In this document: piece after piece, positions 23,877 to 32,697 of the stretch
Position numbering within the stretch: the first letter of the stretch is position 1
How the letters are laid out: every line of letters starts with the position of its first letter
Assembly: GCF_001278845.1 (NCBI RefSeq)
Contig: NZ_CP012590.1
Coordinates: 3,772,420 to 3,836,419, forward strand
From: Actinomyces sp. oral taxon 414
GTDB lineage: Bacteria > Actinomycetota > Actinomycetes > Actinomycetales > Actinomycetaceae
Length of the DNA: 64,000 nt
Direction of reading: 5' to 3'
The notes under the pieces: generated by a model
Told to the model about the DNA's origin: nothing
Databases searched by the model: none
The model's input: the letters and a program-made list of their open reading frames with translations, nothing else
Translations under genes and position numbers: made by a program

Positions 23877-26287
23877 GTGCCGCTGCGACCACCCCGCGGG
23901 CGGTGGTGGGCCCCACCGTATTCGCGCGGATCGGCGGACTGCCTGTGGACGCCGTGCCGGGCGCCTCGCCCGAGGTCGTCGACTGCCTGGACCGGCTCCA
24001 CGACGTCGAGGAGCGCCTGGACTCACTCACCCAGCCGCTGATCGACCGCATCTTCGAGCTGGTGCCCGGCATCGAGGACAATAAGGTCCGGCGCCTCGTC
24101 CTCCAGGCCAAGCGCGAGGTCTTCGCCGGACGGGCCGTGGCCGCCCGGGCCGAGCGGGCCCTGCGCGCGACGGCCCCGTCCGGACTCCTGTCCGCCTTCG
24201 AGGAGTGGAGCGAGCAACTCGACCGGCGCGAGGCCCTCGACGCCGCGCTCCGCGAGGCCCTGGCGGCCGACGACGCCGAGATGCTCCGGGCCCTGGACCG
24301 CACAGTGACCGACCCTGGCTACCTGGCCAGCCTGGCGCTGGCCACGCCCGAGCTCGTCGCCCGCCTCCTGGCCCGCCGGTCCTCCAGGGCCCCCTCCGAG
24401 CGCCTCGTGCGCAGCCTGTACAACTACGCCACCCGCACGGCCCTCAAGACCAGTCCGTTCTCCGGCCTGACCACGGTCAATATCGCCGGCGCCGACGGGC
24501 GGGGGCGCTCCACGCGCACCGTGGCCGTGCACCTGGCCTCCGGGCTGCTGCGCCGGGCGGCGCACGACGGCGCCCTCCACCCCGGACTCGTCCTCGAGTC
24601 CTCGCCGATGGGGAGCGTCCCGGCCGAGGAGCACGACAGACTCGTCATGCTCGCCCAGTACGTGCACCAGGACGGCATTATCTTCCGCGATGAGTTCGTC
24701 ACCGGGGCCGAGTGGGCCCCGACCGACTACCCCGACTCGTTCGCGCCGGGCACCCCCACCGGGCGGATGCGCCGGCACGTCGAGGCCGGACTCCTGCGCG
24801 AGCGGGTGCCCTGGAGGCGCGGACAGGCCCCGCTGGAGGTCCTGAGCTCGGTGTTCCCCGAGGGCATCGGCGGCGTCGGCGCGGACGACATGCTCGGGGC
24901 CGGACAGACGGGACGGGACTGCGCGAGCACCGACGCCGCCGGTCGCGTGCGCGCCATGCGGCGGCTCGCGGAGTTCTCCTCCCGGGTCTTCGACCGCGGT
25001 GAGCTGGGCCAACGGCCCGGGGGCCTGCTCTACGAGGACCGGGAGGCCCCGTGGGCGGTTCCGGACGTGCTGTCGGCACCGGGCTTCCGCGAGGACCTCG
25101 AGGACCTCTCGGAGCTCATGTCCCCGTGGGTCTTCCGGTCCCACGCCTACGACCTCATGGTCGAGCGCTTCGTCGCCCGCTACGGAGTCGGCGGCCGGTG
25201 CGACTCCCCGCTGTCCTTCTGCATGGCCCTCGCGGTCGACAACGACGGCGACCGCGAGCTGTCGGCGGCCTTCGTCAGGAACCAGCAGTCCGACGTCGAA
25301 CAGGCCGCGGCCCGCTCGACGCTGGCCTGCGGCGCCACCGCCGCCCCGCGCCACCTGGGCGTCATGCTCCAGATCCTCGCCCCGAGCTGGGAGGGCCTGA
25401 ACGGCTGCGACCACCTGGTGGTCCTCAACAACACGGGCAGCGGCGTCGGCGCCTACCAGGCCCGGTTCCACCGCCTGTTCGGGGAGTCCTTCCGCCAGGA
25501 TCTCGAGGCCGAGATCAACGGCCTGTGGCCCACTCGCACGGTGCTGGAGCTCACCGCCTGGGCCGACTGCAACACCGGTCAGGCCGTGTGCACGGGCGTG
25601 CTGCCCGAGCTCCAGCTGCCCGGCGAACCGAGGTCGCCGCGCGGCGTCCCCCTGGAGTCCCTCAGCCTGATCCACGACCCCGCCACCGACTCCCTGGAGT
25701 TGTGGGACGACGACGGACCGGTCGGTCTGGCGTACCTGGGGCTGACTCCGCAGCACCTGCTCAACACCTACCTGCGCTGGGTGGCCCTCCTGGCCGACCC
25801 CTGGGTCCGCTTCCCCCCGCACACCGAGGCCTACGCGGCACTGATGTCGGGATACAAGCGCCTTGCGGAGGGCGCCATCGAGCACGAGCCCAGGCGAATG
25901 GCGGGGCGGCGACTGGTCACTAGCCGCGAGTCCTGGCTGATGAGTGCGTCGACCCTCCTCGATGCCGCCGGCGACGGGGACGGCCTGTCGGTTCGGCGCG
26001 TCTACGAGTTGCGCCGCCGCCACCACCTGCCCCCACGGGTCTTCGTCCAGCAGCTCGCCGCCGGGGGCGGAACCACCAACGATCGGCGCAAGCCCCAATT
26101 CGTCGATCTGGCCTCCCGCACCTCACTGGCCTCGCTGGGGCACTGGCTCGATCCGGCAACGCGCGTCGTGAGGATCACGGAGGCCCTCCCCGGCGCCGGG
26201 GAGCACCCCCACCACGACCCGTCCGGGCGCCCCCGAGTCAGCGAACTCGCCGTCTCGCTGCGTTGGCCGCGACAGGAGGCACGATGA
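23873..26287 (+). CDS. Split LanB-type dehydratase, glutamylation subunit
   Basis: An 804-residue lantibiotic-dehydratase N-terminal domain protein, which in split LanBs transfers glutamate from Glu-tRNA to Ser/Thr side chains. Family features include RSLYNYATRTALKTSPFSGL at about residue 180, the tRNA-binding RFFVERYG-like VERFVARYG at about 427, and WADCNTGQAVCTGVLPELQ. It lacks the C-terminal elimination domain, which is the next gene with a 4-base overlap. The start is fixed by the ATGA overlap with the M50 gene. Together the pair would install dehydroalanine and dehydrobutyrine in the precursors. Confidence 0.9.
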   Translation: MSAAATTPRAVVGPTVFARIGGLPVDAVPGASPEVVDCLDRLHDVEERLDSLTQPLIDRIFELVPGIEDNKVRRLVLQAKREVFAGRAVAARAERALRATAPSGLLSAFEEWSEQLDRREALDAALREALAADDAEMLRALDRTVTDPGYLASLALATPELVARLLARRSSRAPSERLVRSLYNYATRTALKTSPFSGLTTVNIAGADGRGRSTRTVAVHLASGLLRRAAHDGALHPGLVLESSPMGSVPAEEHDRLVMLAQYVHQDGIIFRDEFVTGAEWAPTDYPDSFAPGTPTGRMRRHVEAGLLRERVPWRRGQAPLEVLSSVFPEGIGGVGADDMLGAGQTGRDCASTDAAGRVRAMRRLAEFSSRVFDRGELGQRPGGLLYEDREAPWAVPDVLSAPGFREDLEDLSELMSPWVFRSHAYDLMVERFVARYGVGGRCDSPLSFCMALAVDNDGDRELSAAFVRNQQSDVEQAAARSTLACGATAAPRHLGVMLQILAPSWEGLNGCDHLVVLNNTGSGVGAYQARFHRLFGESFRQDLEAEINGLWPTRTVLELTAWADCNTGQAVCTGVLPELQLPGEPRSPRGVPLESLSLIHDPATDSLELWDDDGPVGLAYLGLTPQHLLNTYLRWVALLADPWVRFPPHTEAYAALMSGYKRLAEGAIEHEPRRMAGRRLVTSRESWLMSASTLLDAAGDGDGLSVRRVYELRRRHHLPPRVFVQQLAAGGGTTNDRRKPQFVDLASRTSLASLGHWLDPATRVVRITEALPGAGEHPHHDPSGRPRVSELAVSLRWPRQEAR

Positions 26288-27093
26288 ATCCGCACGAACG
26301 CGACTGGCTCTACGTCAAGGTCTACTCCGGACAGGGCGACGACGTCGGCGCGCTGCTGCCCGCCGTGCTCGAGTGGAAGGCCTCCCTCCACGGCGCGGAC
26401 CGCTGGCACTTCCTGCGCTACATGGACTCCTCCGGTCACCACCTGCGGGTGAGACTGCGGGGGCGCGCCGAGGACGTGGACGACTGGTATCGCGACCTGC
26501 CCCGCCTCGAGCAGCTCGCCCGGCGCGAGTCTGGTCGGACCATGACCCGGATCATCCACGATCCCATGGTCGAGCGGGCCGGACACCGCAGCGGCGTGAG
26601 CGTCTGCCTCTACTCCCCCGAGCTCGCCAAGTACGGCGGTCCCGAGGGCATGGAGGACACGGAGATCCTCTTCCAGAAGAGCTCCCAGGCGTGCGCAGAT
26701 AACCGGGTGTGGGCCTGGTCCCCGCTGGAACGGCTCATGGCCGCCATCGATTACATCGGCGCCGTGGAGCGCGAGAGCGACTTCGAACCGGGCTCCCTGT
26801 CCGCGCGGATCGCAGACCGGTGGGCCGACCGGCTCCGCTACGGCGGGTTCGACCCGGACAAGGTCCGGCACCGGTCGCCCACCCTCAATGAGCGCGTCCG
26901 CGCCCAGGCCCGGCCCCCCGCCGACTGGACCGAACTGGCGCTGCTCACCAGCGGGGTCCTGGCGGCGCGCGCGGCCTCGGCCGCCCCGGAATTCCCACTC
27001 GACCTCATACATATGCACATCAATAGGATTGGACTCAACCCGCTCGAGGAGTGCCTGGCGGCACACCTCTGCGCACCATCACCCACCACCTAA
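26284..27093 (+). CDS. SpaB C-terminal-type protein, LanB glutamate-elimination subunit
   Basis: A 269-residue protein of the thiopeptide-type bacteriocin biosynthesis domain. It begins DWLYVKVYSGQGDDVGALLP and has RWHFLRYMDSSGHHLRVRLR at about residue 40, the FxRYxDxxxHLRLR pattern of elimination domains. Pyridine-forming [4+2] relatives instead tend to carry a WWFIRKxPCWRLR-like segment, which is absent. So this is best read as the elimination half of the split dehydratase, not a macrocyclase. It overlaps the LanB gene by four bases and is followed by the exporter genes. Confidence 0.85.
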   Translation: MNPHERDWLYVKVYSGQGDDVGALLPAVLEWKASLHGADRWHFLRYMDSSGHHLRVRLRGRAEDVDDWYRDLPRLEQLARRESGRTMTRIIHDPMVERAGHRSGVSVCLYSPELAKYGGPEGMEDTEILFQKSSQACADNRVWAWSPLERLMAAIDYIGAVERESDFEPGSLSARIADRWADRLRYGGFDPDKVRHRSPTLNERVRAQARPPADWTELALLTSGVLAARAASAAPEFPLDLIHMHINRIGLNPLEECLAAHLCAPSPTT

Positions 27094-27106
27094 GGAGACA
27101 CCCACC

Positions 27107-28054
27107 ATGACCGACCAGAGCCCCGCTCTTGAGCTGCGGGACGTCCGCAAGCGCTACGACACACCCGGAGGGACCATCGACGCCCTCGCGGGCATGACCC
27201 TCACCGCCGAGCAGCACAAGATCCACGCCTTCCTCGGCCCCAACGGCGCCGGGAAGAGCACCTCCCTGGAGATGACGGTTGGCCTGCGCACCCCCGACTC
27301 GGGCACCGTGCGCACCCTGGGCCTCGACCCGCGCACGGCACGGGACGAGCTCAGCCGCCGCGTCGCCATTCAGCCGCAGGAGGCCAAGATCTTCGAGTAC
27401 CTGCGCGTTGGCGAGCTCCTGGACCTGTGGTCCTCCTTCTACGACCACCCCCGCCCCGCCGGCGAGATCCTCGACTCCCTCGAACTCACGAAGTTCGTCA
27501 AGCGCCAGGTGACGAAGCTCTCGGGGGGCACACTCCAACGCCTCAACGTCGCCCTGGCGATGGTCTCCGACCCTGAGCTGCTCATTCTCGACGAGCCCTC
27601 CACCGGCCTGGACCCGCGGGCCCGGGAACGGCTGTGGTCGGTCCTGTCCAGCTGGAGGGACCACGGCACCACGATCGTCCTGTCCACGCACTCCATGGAG
27701 GAGGCCACCGCGCTGGCGGACTTCGTCTTCATCGTGGACCGCGGCCGGTGCGTCAGCTCCGGGACCCCCGAGGAGCTGATCACCTCCTTCACCGGAGGAC
27801 CGGTGGTCGTCTTCCGCCTGTTTGGGGACCTGCCCGACGCCGACGCCGCCCGACTGAAGTCCCTGGGGGACCTCACGGTCAACCCGGACCGCTCCGCCAC
27901 CCTCAACACGGCGCGGACCGATGAGGCGCTCGCCCTCCTGTCCCGCACCGCCGGATGCCACGACCTCGGCGTCCGCCGGCCCACGCTGGGCGACGCCTAC
28001 CTGGCCGCCACCGGCACCGAACTGACCGCCACTACGACACCCTCGGGAGACTGA
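27107..28054 (+). CDS. ABC transporter ATP-binding protein (RiPP export/immunity)
   Basis: A 315-residue ABC ATPase: Walker A GPNGAGKSTSLEM at about residue 46, signature LSGGTLQRLNVALAMV at about 140, and Walker B LLILDEPSTGLDP at about 162. A C-terminal ~90-residue extension is typical of drug-export (DrrA/CcmA-like) ATPases. The stop codon of the elimination gene overlaps the ribosome-binding site (TAAGGAG). It pairs with the permease that starts two bases after its stop, and would export the peptide or give self-protection. Confidence 0.92.
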   Translation: MTDQSPALELRDVRKRYDTPGGTIDALAGMTLTAEQHKIHAFLGPNGAGKSTSLEMTVGLRTPDSGTVRTLGLDPRTARDELSRRVAIQPQEAKIFEYLRVGELLDLWSSFYDHPRPAGEILDSLELTKFVKRQVTKLSGGTLQRLNVALAMVSDPELLILDEPSTGLDPRARERLWSVLSSWRDHGTTIVLSTHSMEEATALADFVFIVDRGRCVSSGTPEELITSFTGGPVVVFRLFGDLPDADAARLKSLGDLTVNPDRSATLNTARTDEALALLSRTAGCHDLGVRRPTLGDAYLAATGTELTATTTPSGD

Positions 28055-28056
28055 CC

Positions 28057-28839
28057 ATGAGCACCACCACGACCACCGGCGCGCGCCGCAGCGCCCGGCC
28101 CCTCCTTATCACCCACTGGCGGGAGATGTCCCGCAATCGGACGAACTTCTACTTCGTCCTCATCTTCCCCTTCCTCTTGGCCGGAATGTTCCTGGGTATG
28201 AACGAGATCCTCAGCTCCTCCATGCAGGGCCCGGGACCCGACTTCTCCGTCATGGTGGTCCCCCTCGCCCTGTGCATGCTTCTCACCGGGACGTGCATGA
28301 CCCTGACCTCCGGCCCGATCGCCGAGTACCGGCAGTACGGCACCCTGCGCATTCTGGGCACCACCCCGGTGTCACGGGGGCAATTCATCGTCACCCACCT
28401 GGCCATTCGGGTGCTCCTCACGCTCGTGCTCAGCGCCCTGGTCGCCGTTCTGGGCGTAGTCCTGGACATTGCCGAGCCCGCCGCCGTGTGGCGCGCGATC
28501 CTCGTCGCCCTGCCGTCCTCGGTCCTGTTCCTCGGCCTGGGCTACCTCATCGGCTCGCTCATCGGTTCGGGGCAGGCCGCCACCACTGCCGCCACATTCG
28601 TCGGACTGTTCTTCCTGTTCCTGTCGGGGGTGGCCATCCCCCAGGAGATCCTGTCGGATTCGATCAAGCGGGTCCTCAACTTCCTCCCCACGGCCTACTT
28701 CGGGGACTTGCTGTTCTGGATCTGCGGAGGTCAGCAGAAGCACGGGACGCTCCTGGACTTCGCGATTCTCATTGTATCGGCGATCGTGGTCGTCCTCCTG
28801 GCGGTGAAGACCTTCCGCTGGGAGGCCGCGAAGAATTGA
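28057..28839 (+). CDS. ABC-2 type transporter permease
   Basis: A 260-residue membrane protein with about six hydrophobic segments. It contains the ABC-2 pattern EYRQYGTLRILGTTPVSRGQ at about residue 90 and the FLSGVAIPQEILSDSIKRVL hairpin near 200. It starts two bases after the ATPase gene. It forms the membrane half of the putative peptide exporter or immunity pump. Confidence 0.9.
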   Translation: MSTTTTTGARRSARPLLITHWREMSRNRTNFYFVLIFPFLLAGMFLGMNEILSSSMQGPGPDFSVMVVPLALCMLLTGTCMTLTSGPIAEYRQYGTLRILGTTPVSRGQFIVTHLAIRVLLTLVLSALVAVLGVVLDIAEPAAVWRAILVALPSSVLFLGLGYLIGSLIGSGQAATTAATFVGLFFLFLSGVAIPQEILSDSIKRVLNFLPTAYFGDLLFWICGGQQKHGTLLDFAILIVSAIVVVLLAVKTFRWEAAKN

Positions 28840-28886
28840 GCGGATCGTCGTTGAATGGACGGAATCAGATGGGAGGAAGCGCCGTC

Positions 28887-29396
28887 ATGGAATGGAATAC
28901 CGACTCGGCCCTGGAACTGAGCACGATTATGGAGCGAGTGACCACGATCCTCGACGAGGACGACATGTGCGTCCTGGGCACCGTCGAGGAGCAGGGGCCC
29001 AGGCTGACGCCCTGCTTCTTCGCCCCGCTCGGCGATCACCGCCTGGCCTTCGTCTCCTCCAAGGGGGCCAGGCACGTGGCCAACGCGCAGGCCGATCCGC
29101 GCTGTTCGGCGCTCGTGGTTCCCAGGCGGCCCCAGGGAAGACCGGTGTCCGTGCACCTGTCGGGTCCCGTGACGCGCCCCCGGGGCGGGAGCAGGCTCGC
29201 GGCGATCACCGCCTACGCGGCCCGGATGAGCGGGAGACTCTCCTCCGCCGCGAACGGCGTGCACGACCTGTTGGACAAGAGGGTCTTCGTACTTGAGACC
29301 GAGAGGATCGAACTCGTCGATACCCGCCTCCAGCGCGGCACCATACGCGTGGAGAGGACCCCGTCCTCTTCGACGCTCCGCGAGCAGGTGGCTTAG
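28887..29396 (+). CDS. PPOX-class (pyridoxamine-phosphate-oxidase-fold) flavin/F420 protein
   Basis: A 169-residue split-barrel protein: [20 protein letters not shown], then [20 protein letters not shown] and the strand [12 protein letters not shown], as in PPOX-class FMN or F420 proteins. A start at 28887 is favoured by GGAGGA ten bases upstream; 28869 is an alternative. It follows the exporter by 47 bp on the same strand and precedes a strong terminator hairpin, so it is probably the last gene of the RiPP operon. It could reduce a dehydroamino acid or another group, or it could be unrelated. Confidence 0.78.
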   Translation: MEWNTDSALELSTIMERVTTILDEDDMCVLGTVEEQGPRLTPCFFAPLGDHRLAFVSSKGARHVANAQADPRCSALVVPRRPQGRPVSVHLSGPVTRPRGGSRLAAITAYAARMSGRLSSAANGVHDLLDKRVFVLETERIELVDTRLQRGTIRVERTPSSSTLREQVA

Positions 29397-29428
29397 CGGA
29401 TCGACGCCGGTCCCCCGGGACTCGGCCC

Positions 29429-29472
29429 GCCCCGGCGCCGGGCGGCCCAGCAGGGCCGCCCGGCGCCGGGGC
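29429..29472 (+). terminator. Perfect 20-bp hairpin ending the RiPP operon
   Basis: GCCCCGGCGCCGGGCGGCCC (29429-29448) pairs without mismatch with 29453-29472 over an AGCA loop, 32 bp after the PPOX gene. It has no T-tract but extreme stability. It marks the likely 3' boundary of the cluster. Confidence 0.7.
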
Positions 29473-29536
29473 GTCGGCGGAAGGCCCGCTCGTCGGCGCG
29501 AGTACCAGGCTGGCCCGGGCGCGCCACAATGGGAAC

Positions 29537-30376
29537 GTGAGCGATCCGCATCCGTTGACCGGTCGGCTCTTCGACTCCCCGGTCCCTCCCGGCACCGGCT
29601 GGCCCGAGGACCCGGCCGACGCGAGCACCCCGGTGGCCCGCAGCGCCGCCGGGGTGGCGCGCCTGGCCGCCCGGGCCGATCCGTCCGCCCTGGACGCCCG
29701 GGTCTCGGTGTGCCGGGCCTGCCCGCGCCTGGTGGCCTGGCGCGAGAAGGTCGCCACCACCGGCCGCCGGGCCGCCTTCGCCAACGAGCCCTACTGGGGG
29801 CGCCCGGTGCCCTCCGTCGGGCCCATCGACGCCCGCATCTACGTCGTCGGACTCGCACCGGCCGCCAACGGCGCCAACCGCACGGGCCGCATGTTCACCG
29901 GCGACCGCTCCGGGGACTGGCTGTGGGCCGCCCTGCACCGCGCGGGCCTGGCCCGCCTGCCCGACTCGCGCTGCGCCGGGGACGGGCAGGGGCTCAGCGG
30001 GCTGCGCATGGGGGCGGCCGTGCGCTGCGCTCCGCCGGGCAACAAGCCCACGGCGTCGGAGAGGGCCGCCTGCCTGCCGTGGATCGCCCGCGAGCTAGAT
30101 CTGCTGGACGGGGTGCGCGTCCTGCTCGCCCTGGGGGGCGTCGCCTGGGACACCGCGCTGCGCGTCGTGCGCGGGGCCGGGTGGGGCGCGCCGCGCCCCA
30201 AGCCGCGCTTCGGCCACGGCGCCGAGGCCCGGCTGACCGGGCCCGACGGGCGAGTCGTCCTCCTCCTGGGCTCCTACCACCCCAGCCAGCAGAACACCTT
30301 CACCGGCCGCCTGACCGAGGACATGCTCGACGCCGTGCTGGCGCGGGCCAAGGCCGCCGCCGGGCTCGACCTGTAG
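29537..30376 (+). CDS. Uracil-DNA glycosylase, family 5 (UdgB-like)
   Basis: A 279-residue DNA repair enzyme that removes uracil and other deaminated bases. An N-terminal Fe-S cluster motif is visible ([14 protein letters not shown], with later cysteines at RCAG and RCAPPGNKP). Motif A reads [20 protein letters not shown] and motif [16 protein letters not shown], as in family 5 enzymes. Motif A has Asn where I expect His after GLAPAA, which is worth checking. The start is GTG at 29537. It is a single gene between the RiPP terminator and a convergent response regulator. Confidence 0.9.
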   Translation: MSDPHPLTGRLFDSPVPPGTGWPEDPADASTPVARSAAGVARLAARADPSALDARVSVCRACPRLVAWREKVATTGRRAAFANEPYWGRPVPSVGPIDARIYVVGLAPAANGANRTGRMFTGDRSGDWLWAALHRAGLARLPDSRCAGDGQGLSGLRMGAAVRCAPPGNKPTASERAACLPWIARELDLLDGVRVLLALGGVAWDTALRVVRGAGWGAPRPKPRFGHGAEARLTGPDGRVVLLLGSYHPSQQNTFTGRLTEDMLDAVLARAKAAAGLDL

Positions 30377-30422
30377 CGGGTTCGGCGGTCCGGGCGGTGG
30401 ACGGGTCGGAACGGCCCGGGCC

Positions 30423-31076
30423 TCAGCGGTCGGCCAGGCCCCGGCGATGGGCCTCGACGACGACGTCCAAGCGGCTGGACACCCCCATTTTGCGCACCAT
30501 GGACGCGATATCGGCCTTGACCGCGGCCTGCGTCAGGCCCAGCCTGCGGGCGATCTGGCGGTTGGTCCGGGCCCGGCACAGCAGGTGGAGAACCTCCTGC
30601 TCGCGGTCGGTCAGGTCCGGGTCGGAGGTCGCGGCGGCCGGGCCCCGGCCGTTGGCGCGGAGGCCGAGACGGTTCGCGGGGCCGGGGGACAGGACCTTGC
30701 CGCCGGCGCGGACCGTGCGGATGGCCTCGGCGATACGCTCCGGCGGCGTGGTCTTGAGCAGGAATCCGCTTGCCCCGGCGGCGAGCCCGTCCTCGCGCAG
30801 CGCGTCGTCGTCGAAGGTGGTCAGCAGCAGGACCCTGGTGCCCCCGCCCAGGGCGAGGATGCGCGAGGTGGCGGCCACCCCGTCCAGCACGGGCATCTGG
30901 ACGTCCATGAGGACAACGTCGACGGTGCGCGCATGGACGACGTCGACGGCCTCGGCGCCGTTCGTGACAACGGCCACGACCTCGATGTCCGGGCCGGCGG
31001 AGACGATGAGTCCGGGCAGGGTGTCGCGGACGACGGGGTCGTCGTCGGCGATGAGAAGACGAATGGAGGCGGTCAT
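30423..31076 (-). CDS. LuxR/NarL-type response regulator 1
   Basis: A 217-residue response regulator. The receiver domain has DDD at residues 11-13, phosphoacceptor Asp in VVLMDVQMPVLDG and Lys in FLLKTTPPE. The LuxR helix-turn-helix is at about 150-210 (LTDREQEVLHLLCRARTNRQ). Its receiver is nearly identical over 282 bp to that of the regulator at 32698, in inverted orientation. Outside that block the two differ clearly, including the recognition helix (LTQAAVKADIASMVRKMG against IADTTVKTHVSSIMRKMG). No kinase lies on its own strand, so it may share the kinase at 31515 or be an orphan. Confidence 0.92.
   Translation of the reverse strand: MTASIRLLIADDDPVVRDTLPGLIVSAGPDIEVVAVVTNGAEAVDVVHARTVDVVLMDVQMPVLDGVAATSRILALGGGTRVLLLTTFDDDALREDGLAAGASGFLLKTTPPERIAEAIRTVRAGGKVLSPGPANRLGLRANGRGPAAATSDPDLTDREQEVLHLLCRARTNRQIARRLGLTQAAVKADIASMVRKMGVSSRLDVVVEAHRRGLADR
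30682..30963 (-). repeat. Inverted repeat arm 1 (receiver domain)
   Basis: 282 bp nearly identical, without gaps, to 32829-33110 in opposite orientation. It encodes most of the receiver domain of response regulator 1. The near-identity at silent sites points to recent gene conversion or duplication. The two arms enclose the histidine kinase. Confidence 0.85.
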
Positions 31077-31186
31077 GGCGGGTCCCCTGGGCCGGAGCGG
31101 GATGCGGGCGAGGACGGGGCTTGCGTGCCCGCATCCGGTTGAGGGCGCGCCGCCCGGGCGGGGGAGCGGCGCGCGGCGGTGTTCAT
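31073..31186 (-). CDS. Possible 37-residue ORF coupled to response regulator 1
   Basis: An Arg/Ala/Pro/Ser-rich frame beginning MNTAARRSPARAAR and ending GPGDPP, whose TGA overlaps the ATG of response regulator 1. It has AAGGGGGAG just upstream. No signal peptide or domain is seen. It could be a leader peptide for the regulator, a decayed remnant, or chance. The rest of the 31187-31514 gap holds the divergent promoters and no other recognised feature. Confidence 0.3.
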   Translation of the reverse strand: MNTAARRSPARAARPQPDAGTQAPSSPASRSGPGDPP

Positions 31187-31514
31187 GTTCTCCCCCTTGA
31201 CGGTGGACGGGGACGACGCGCCCCCGTGACGGTGCAGTGGCCCCGGCCGCTCCGCGCGGTCCGTTCCGGAGTCACTGACTCCATTCCACTCGGGTCTTCG
31301 GCTCCCGGGATCCCTCCCCGGGCCGGGGTCGGGACATCCCTTGGTGCCGGTCCGACTCAGCCATGAGGACGGGTCTGGCTCCTCCAGAAGTACGGGCGGC
31401 GCCGACTGGTCCCGGCCGGTTCCTCTCATCGGCCGTCCGGTGCCGCTACGATCATGTGCGTCACGCTGCGGCGACCCCCGCCGTGGCCCGATAGACCTCG
31501 GGACGGTCCGACCG

Positions 31515-32681
31515 ATGCCATTGCCTATAACATCGCCGATGACGCTGCTGTCCGCCTCATGGCGTTCTGCCTTGATGCGCGGACGTCGGTGGGGTCTGGT
31601 CGCCTTGACGGTTATCACTCTGTTCTTCGGAATCGAAGACGCTCAGCATAGTGGAATCAACGTCTCCACGATCCTCGGTATTATCTCCCCTTGGACCCTC
31701 CTTTTTTCCAAGAGATCGCCCTGCGTCGTGGCATCCCTGCTGTCCATGGGGGCTGTATATACTCTCGCGACCAACGAGTTCAGCGCCACCGTCGTGTCGA
31801 CGTGGTTGGCCATATGCATTATGCTTCGCTCCGGGCGTCACCCGCAGGCCCTGACTATGGTCGGGGCAATTGGAGCCGGTGTGACCATTTGTGGAATTCG
31901 AAGTCAACCCGTCCAAGTGCATCTGATAACTAATGGAGTCGGTCTCCTGGTCTCGTTGAGCATTGCATTGATGCTTCGGACCGCGGATCGGCGTCTCGAG
32001 GACGCCGCCGTCACCCGTACGGAGGCTCTGCGCGCCCAGCGGGCCCTCATCGCTCGGGAGCTGCACGACACTCTCGCCCGCGCCAACACCCAGATGGTTC
32101 TGCGCGCCCAGCAGGCCAAGGCCCAGTTGGGCGACCCGGAGCGCGCCGACCAGGTGGCGGCGGCTCTGGAGGACATCGTCGCCGTGGGTCACCAGTCGGT
32201 CACTGACCTGCGCACCATGCTCCGAGTTCTGCGCGAGGAGAACGCCGTCGCGACCGGCGCGGCCCCCCTCAGCGCGGACCTGCCCGGTGCGCTCGAGCGC
32301 GCCGAGCACGACCTGCGCGCGGCCGGTCTGCGCCCCACCCTCGCATGCGAGGGCGATACCTCGAGCCTGGCCCCCTTCCTGGCCACCACCGTGGCCCGCA
32401 TCCTCGATGAGGCGGTCGCCAATATGATCAAGTACGCCGCCCGCGGCGCCCGGTGCAGCGTTCAACTCGACGTCGACGACGAGCAGGTCGGCCTGCTCGT
32501 CATCAACCCCCTGGCCGGGAACCGGCGCGCCACCCCCGCGACGTCCTCCGGCCTGGGCCTACTCGGAATCCAGGAGCGGGCCCAGGCCCACGGCGGGGGC
32601 GCCGACGTCATCTCCGACGACCGCCAGTGGATCCTCCACGTCACCATCCCGCTGAACGCCTCCGTCCCATCCACGCCCTGA
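31515..32681 (+). CDS. Sensor histidine kinase (HisKA_3/NarL-type)
   Basis: A 388-residue kinase: an N-terminal membrane region of about five helices, a dimerisation/phosphoacceptor helix (RALIARELHDTLARANTQ, with the His of ELHD) and a HATPase domain with N-box ILDEAVANMIKYAA and G-box SSGLGLLGIQERAQAHGG. There is no large extracellular sensor, so it probably senses through the membrane segments, as peptide-pheromone receptors do. The N-terminal DNA is less GC-rich than its surroundings. The start is uncertain: 31515 is used, but TATAAC at 31526-31531 would give a leaderless start at the in-frame ATG 31539. It is followed by its regulator after 16 bp. Confidence 0.88.
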   Translation: MPLPITSPMTLLSASWRSALMRGRRWGLVALTVITLFFGIEDAQHSGINVSTILGIISPWTLLFSKRSPCVVASLLSMGAVYTLATNEFSATVVSTWLAICIMLRSGRHPQALTMVGAIGAGVTICGIRSQPVQVHLITNGVGLLVSLSIALMLRTADRRLEDAAVTRTEALRAQRALIARELHDTLARANTQMVLRAQQAKAQLGDPERADQVAAALEDIVAVGHQSVTDLRTMLRVLREENAVATGAAPLSADLPGALERAEHDLRAAGLRPTLACEGDTSSLAPFLATTVARILDEAVANMIKYAARGARCSVQLDVDDEQVGLLVINPLAGNRRATPATSSGLGLLGIQERAQAHGGGADVISDDRQWILHVTIPLNASVPSTP

Positions 32682-32697
32682 CCACGAAGGAGATCCC

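Noticed and set aside
17267..29396. Calling the cluster a classical thiopeptide cluster
   Set aside because: No pyridine synthase-type second SpaB-C protein is present in the window.
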